DNA of 64,000 bases from CAYNGH01 sp964396845 (lineage in GTDB: Bacteria; Vulcanimicrobiota; JAJTBE01; CAYNGH01): NCBI GenBank assembly GCA_964396845.1, contig CAYNGH010000003.1, forward strand, positions 1 to 64,000. The letters run 5' to 3'. The position numbers and the translations under genes were made by a program. This document shows positions 60,504 to 64,000 of this stretch, in pieces; the stretch's first letter is position 1, and each line of letters starts with the position of its first letter. The notes beneath the pieces were generated by a model that did not search any database, was not told the origin of the DNA, and saw only the letters and a program-made list of their open reading frames with translations.

Positions 60504-62093
60504 TCAACGAACCCCGCGGGAAGAACAAAATGCATATAGGATGCCCCTGGTGGTGGCGACATAGAGAAAGCCATCGGAAACCACCGGTGAGGTGCGAATC
60601 GGCGAATCCAGGCGGTATTTCCACAGTTCTTCACCAGTTTCCAGATCCCGGCAATAAACATAGCCAGAGTTGGATCCGATAAAAATCAGCCTGTTGCCGG
60701 TAATAACCGGGGTTGAGAAAATAGAATCCACCAGCCGGATTCGAGTGTTTCTTCTGCGCCAGTTTTCTCCTCCGGCATGCATGTTAAGGGATATGACGTG
60801 CTGAGTGCCGGTGCCAACGATTATACTCCCGAACCCTATGGAGGGGGATCCTTCCACAACTCCGTCAAGATCAACGGTGAACTGCCAAGAGTCGAAGCCT
60901 TTCTTCTCATCGACAGAATAAAACTTCCCTGAGCGATCGGGAATAAAACATTGTCCTGCCGACACCGAGGGAGTTGACACAAAACAGGATTCCACCGGCC
61001 CGTCACCGGGAAAACTCCACAATATCGTCCCATCGTTGGCATCAAGACAATAAAGCCTGCCGTTCTTACCCGGCACAAATATCTTCCAGTCACAAAATGC
61101 CGGCCCTGGTGCAAGCCCTGTGGTTTCAACAGCCGAATCCCCGACATCCAGCTCCCTGATGAGGGTTGACCATTTAAATCCCCCCCCCTTCTCGTCAAGA
61201 CAAATCACCTGCCCCGCATCACTGACCGCCACCACCCCGGCAGGACATGCCAAAAGGGGAGCAGAAATCTCCCCTAAATTTTCTTCCCGATCCGGCGGAT
61301 ATGCCCACAAAGGCTTTCCTTTCATGGCCTCCTGGGCATAAATCCTGCCGTCACATGAGGCGATAAATATAACACCATTTGTTATTGCAGGTGTCGAAAG
61401 TATGTTCCCGTTAGTAGGTTTTTTCCATATAAGTTCACCACTATATTGATTTAGTGCATGTAGATGCTTATTACACGATCCGTAATATATGATGCCATTA
61501 TGAACCACAGGAGAAGCCAGAATTCTTTCTGCTTTCCTGGTGTCGGGATATGACCAACACAGCTTGAGATCCGGACTCAGCACATCAGGGGTACAGCCGG
61601 AACGGCCAGGATCTCCTTTGAACATTGGCCAGTTTCCCGGATCCAAAGGCACTTTGGCACCGCAATGAGAACAGGCCGACCCACCGGGGACGAGATATTT
61701 CCTGCAACCATCACAGAAACGAACTCTCCGGTAACATTCAGAACAATAACGCATCTCATCTGTCAGGGGATTCTCGCAGTCAGGGTATGGACAGAGATGT
61801 TTTACCGGAGTTTCATCTGATCGGGTAGAACCGGCAATGTCCCGGCGATAGCTGACCAGCTCGAACCCGCAGTGATTGCAGAACCGGGCCTTGCGCCCCG
61901 ACAAAAGAACTTCACCGCAGTTGGGACAGTGAGCAGTTATAACCCGCACTGATTCTGTCTTGTAATTATCTCGTCGAGGATTTGGCTCCTGTGGTGGAAG
62001 ATTTCTGCCGGTACGGGAACAGAACCGGGCATCGGCCCGATGCATCTTACCGCAGTAGGGGCAGGCCCTCTGAGGCCCCCTGACCCTGGACAA
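60504..62093 (-). CDS. Zinc-ribbon and PQQ-type beta-propeller protein
   Basis: 529 residues if TTG 62093 is the start; GGAGGG is six bases upstream on the transcript. The frame extends to 62312, which would overlap the divergent reductase gene, and an ATG at 62135 lacks a ribosome binding site. The N-terminal 160 residues have four Cys-x2-Cys or Cys-x3-Cys pairs of zinc ribbons (CPYCGKMHRADARFC, CPNCGEVLLSGRKARFCNHC, RFCDGCRKYLVPGGSACSHC). The rest is seven to eight PQQ-like blades (GIIYYGSCNKHLHALNQYSGELIWKK and relatives). Cytosolic; a binding or sensor role is likely. Confidence 0.82.
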   Translation of the reverse strand: MSRVRGPQRACPYCGKMHRADARFCSRTGRNLPPQEPNPRRDNYKTESVRVITAHCPNCGEVLLSGRKARFCNHCGFELVSYRRDIAGSTRSDETPVKHLCPYPDCENPLTDEMRYCSECYRRVRFCDGCRKYLVPGGSACSHCGAKVPLDPGNWPMFKGDPGRSGCTPDVLSPDLKLCWSYPDTRKAERILASPVVHNGIIYYGSCNKHLHALNQYSGELIWKKPTNGNILSTPAITNGVIFIASCDGRIYAQEAMKGKPLWAYPPDREENLGEISAPLLACPAGVVAVSDAGQVICLDEKGGGFKWSTLIRELDVGDSAVETTGLAPGPAFCDWKIFVPGKNGRLYCLDANDGTILWSFPGDGPVESCFVSTPSVSAGQCFIPDRSGKFYSVDEKKGFDSWQFTVDLDGVVEGSPSIGFGSIIVGTGTQHVISLNMHAGGENWRRRNTRIRLVDSIFSTPVITGNRLIFIGSNSGYVYCRDLETGEELWKYRLDSPIRTSPVVSDGFLYVATTRGILYAFCSSRGVR

Positions 62094-62258
62094 ATGCAAC
62101 CCTCCTTTGTTAATCAGTTCTTCTGACGTTAACATTTTTCGAAAAAAAAAAGCATTTACCTGCACAAATAAATGCACTGGGGAAACTTCCAATGCCACAG
62201 AGGGAAACACTCCTGCCCGGATTAACATTACAAACCAGAAAGCAGGGGTGTGTACAAA

Positions 62259-62780
62259 ATGGAGATTGTCATTGTAATGGTCCAGAGCGCCGACGGAAGA
62301 ATCGCAAAACATTCAAGCCATGTGTCCTTTGAATGGAACTCCCGGGAAGACAAACTCTACTTCCGGGAACTGACCCGGAATGCCCCCCTGGTAATCATGG
62401 GCCGGCGGACTTTCGAAACATTAAACAGCCCCATTCCCGGCCCCCTCAATATAATCCTCACCAGCACTCCCGACAGATATAAAGCCATACCTGGTCGCCT
62501 GGAATATATATGCGCAGACCCGGCCCGACTGGTAAAACAAATGGAACGCCGGGGATTCAGCAAGGCCCTCCTCCTGGGAGGCTCCACCACCAATACCGCC
62601 TTTCTGGAAGCTGGACTGGTGAACCGGATTAACCTTACACAGGAAGGGATTCTGTTCGGCAAAGGCCCGGGAATATGCCGGGAACTTTCAAAAGATATCA
62701 AACTCAAGGTAATTGAAGCGGCTCCATTATCCCAAGATAGTATCATAATTAAATATTCTGTGTTGAATAAACAGCAATAG
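62259..62780 (+). CDS. RibD C-terminal/dihydrofolate-reductase-like protein
   Basis: 173 residues from ATG 62259; GTG 62250 is possible. The pattern VQSADGRIA, WNSREDKLYFRELT, PLVIMGRRTFET and LLGGSTTNTAFLEAGLVNRI is that of the RibD_C reductase domain (NADPH-dependent reduction in riboflavin or pterin pathways) in its stand-alone form. No deaminase domain and no other rib gene are near, so its substrate is unknown. Confidence 0.82.
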   Translation: MEIVIVMVQSADGRIAKHSSHVSFEWNSREDKLYFRELTRNAPLVIMGRRTFETLNSPIPGPLNIILTSTPDRYKAIPGRLEYICADPARLVKQMERRGFSKALLLGGSTTNTAFLEAGLVNRINLTQEGILFGKGPGICRELSKDIKLKVIEAAPLSQDSIIIKYSVLNKQQ

Positions 62781-62784
62781 ATTA

Positions 62785-62853
62785 AATTTTATCTAATTGC
62801 TTCCATTTTTAAAATGAATTTATTCACAGTATTTTAGCTAAATAGATAAAATT
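62785..62853. promoter_or_regulatory. 11-bp inverted repeat in an AT-rich gap
   Basis: AATTTTATCTA (62785-62795) returns as TAGATAAAATT (62843-62853). Further on AATTAATTTTGTTTAATTAATT (62909-62931) adds a smaller palindrome. The 200-bp gap is very AT-rich and likely carries the promoter of the DUF296 gene. Confidence 0.5.
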
Positions 62854-62980
62854 GGATTTTTAATTCACGGGAGAAGTATCAAATGGGTAATAATTATTGA
62901 AAGGAATTTAATTAATTTTGTTTAATTAATTAGAACAGACTCCACCAGTCATCAGGAAAACATATTAGGAGGTGCAACCT

Positions 62981-63400
62981 GTGACATTTCGCAGAGTGGG
63001 CAGCAGTTACATGGTCCGCCTTTTCAAGGGTGAAGAGAAAATTGACACCTTAAAAGGGTTTCTGAGAAAATACGGGATAACCGCAGGAACCGTTTCAGGG
63101 ATCGGGGCCACCGATGATGTGACCATCGGGTATTTTGACCCGGAGAAAAAAGAATACCAGAAAAAAACTTTTCAGGGAGATTTTGAGATTTTGAACCTGT
63201 CGGGGAATGTCACCATGCTGGATGGTGAGCCCCTGCTTCATCTTCACATACTTCTGGGGGACCGGGAATACAGGGTTTCCGGGGGGCACCTGTTTTCCGC
63301 CAATGTCAGTGTAACCTGTGAAGTTTTCGTCAAGGGACTCGACACAATAATTCATCGTGAGATGGACCCGGAAACAGGATTGAACCTGATGAAGCTGTAA
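62981..63400 (+). CDS. DUF296/PCC-domain DNA-binding-type protein
   Basis: 139 residues; GTG 62981 has AGGAGGT seven bases upstream (frame opens at 62972). The PPC/PCC fold, originally from AT-hook plant proteins, is recognised by VRLFKGEEKIDTLKGFLRKYGI, TAGTVSGIGATDDVTIGYF, ILNLSGNVTMLDGEPLLHLHILLGD and SGGHLFSANVSVTCEVFV. Trimeric bacterial members bind DNA or ligands; no target is known. Single gene. Confidence 0.9.
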   Translation: MTFRRVGSSYMVRLFKGEEKIDTLKGFLRKYGITAGTVSGIGATDDVTIGYFDPEKKEYQKKTFQGDFEILNLSGNVTMLDGEPLLHLHILLGDREYRVSGGHLFSANVSVTCEVFVKGLDTIIHREMDPETGLNLMKL

Positions 63401-63551
63401 TTATTTCAATGCAGGCCCCTGTTAAGAGGAATTAGTCCCGGTTCTGTCAAAAAATCTTATGGAATCTTTTATGTGATCTTCAATTAGCCTCAACCGGTAC
63501 CGATACACAAGCACCAGTCGGCACCAATCCGGGAATAACCGAAAGCCCGGC

Positions 63552-63573
63552 AATGAAGCATCAATGAAGCATC
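63552..63573. repeat. 11-bp tandem direct repeat
   Basis: AATGAAGCATC occurs twice in direct tandem, followed by ATG. It lies in the 264-bp gap before the final gene; the rest of that gap shows no other gene. A 95-residue frame here overlaps the next gene in another frame and is not supported. Confidence 0.85.
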
Positions 63574-63664
63574 ATGTTAAAAGGGTTTTGTTTTACAAGG
63601 GCAGAAATCATCGCAAACTGGTTTTTTTACTTTCGGTTATTTTTATTCCGGACACAGAAAGGAA

Positions 63665-64000
63665 GTGTATTCTTTGCAGAAGTTGGTCGAAAGGAGCGAT
63701 TTTTCTGAAATTCGCCCGAACTTTTTACCTGCCCAGGCAATCCTTGAGGCTCAGCGGTGTCTTTACTGTTTTGACGCCCCATGCCGTGAAGGCTGTCCTG
63801 CCGGCATTGATATTCCTCATTTCATACAGGCGATCCGCACCCACAACCTGAAGCGGGCTGCCCGGATAATCAGCCGGGACAACCCTCTGGGTTCAGTATG
63901 TGGAAGGGTCTGCCCCGTGGAAAGACTGTGCGAGGAAAAATGCACTGCCAGAAAAATCAACGGAAAATCTATCCAGATATCAATGCTTCAGCGATATGCC
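63665..64000 (+). CDS. GltD/PreT-like iron-sulfur flavoprotein, N-terminal part (3' end outside window)
   Basis: 112 residues, still open at the window edge. The N-terminal Fe-S domain of glutamate-synthase small subunit or dihydropyrimidine dehydrogenase subunit PreT: RCLYCFDAPCREGCPAGIDI and VCGRVCPVERLCEEKC hold eight cysteines for two 4Fe-4S clusters, and ends before the FAD part. The start is uncertain: GTG 63665 has AAGGA very close, and TTG 63677 is possible. Without the rest, GltD and PreT cannot be told apart; the CFDAPC phrase and spacing slightly favour PreT-like. Confidence 0.75.
   Translation, partial: MYSLQKLVERSDFSEIRPNFLPAQAILEAQRCLYCFDAPCREGCPAGIDIPHFIQAIRTHNLKRAARIISRDNPLGSVCGRVCPVERLCEEKCTARKINGKSIQISMLQRYA

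Noticed and set aside
63564..63851. 95-residue frame before the last gene
   Set aside because: It overlaps the Fe-S flavoprotein frame, whose cysteine pattern is unmistakable, and lacks a ribosome binding site.

Overview
The window looks like a chromosomal segment of an anaerobic or fermentative diderm (Gram-negative-type) bacterium from a poorly sampled lineage. The diderm reading rests on an lpxB gene, two PLP-independent periplasmic-looking lipoprotein/propeller genes and a LolA-like pair. The anaerobic reading rests on a class III ribonucleotide reductase (nrdD-nrdG) and a complete sodium-pumping acyl-CoA decarboxylase operon (mmdA, D, C, B). The sucrose-phosphate synthase closely resembles, from memory, that of the anaerobe Halothermothrix orenii. 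I cannot name the phylum from sequence alone. Composition is moderately GC-rich, with AT-rich patches at about 14.2-15.3, 18.2-18.8 and 62.8-62.95 kb. No tRNA, rRNA or CRISPR array was seen.

Layout. 0-4.6 kb: the 3' part of secA, a kinase-fold-like protein, a convergent FAD oxidoreductase and a membrane protein. 4.7-10.2 kb: a tightly coupled run (three ATGA overlaps) of sucrose-phosphate synthase, a PfkB sugar kinase, lpxB, an lpxB paralogue and an isoprenylcysteine-methyltransferase-like membrane protein. 10.3-11.7 kb, minus strand: infC-rpmI-rplT with a strong promoter and a structured leader. 11.7-14 kb: a cysteine-free IscA-like protein, a radical SAM protein and a secreted-type M15 peptidase. 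14.1-15.2 kb: an AT-rich two-gene island bracketed by related elements in inverted orientation. 15.3-18.1 kb: nrdG-nrdD. 18.8-26.2 kb, minus strand: a dehydrogenase, tmk, a Ycf45/SpoIIIAA-like R3H ATPase, an Orn/Lys/Arg decarboxylase, an NlpC/P60 hydrolase and sfsA. 26.4-32.9 kb: an EF-G paralogue, a proline-rich lipoprotein, a phospholipase D-like protein and a HTH coiled-coil protein.

32.9-41.2 kb holds envelope-associated genes of mostly unknown role: a propeller protein, an alpha/beta hydrolase, a lipoprotein, a PEGA protein, polytopic membrane proteins, a pentapeptide-TM-TPR protein and a pseudopilin-like protein. 41.4-45 kb is the sodium-pump decarboxylase operon. 45-49 kb has recF, a DciA/DUF721 gene and mnmG. 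49-54.3 kb has a VanW-like protein, a TPR protein and two tandem paralogues joining a LolA-like exported domain, a membrane segment and a GATase1-like domain. 54.5-60.4 kb contains a membrane-anchored subtilase, ankyrin and TPR proteins and a lipoyl/PSBD/NeuD-like fusion, with two inverted copies of a roughly 240-bp structured repeat. 60.5-64 kb has a zinc-ribbon PQQ-propeller protein, a RibD/DHFR-like reductase, a DUF296 protein and the start of a GltD/PreT-like Fe-S flavoprotein.

The most interesting items are the LolA-like/GATase-like tandem pair, the lipoyl-PSBD-NeuD fusion, the promoter module shared by the PLD gene and a glycine-rich hydrophobic protein, the cysteine-free IscA-like protein, and the inverted elements around the AT-rich island.
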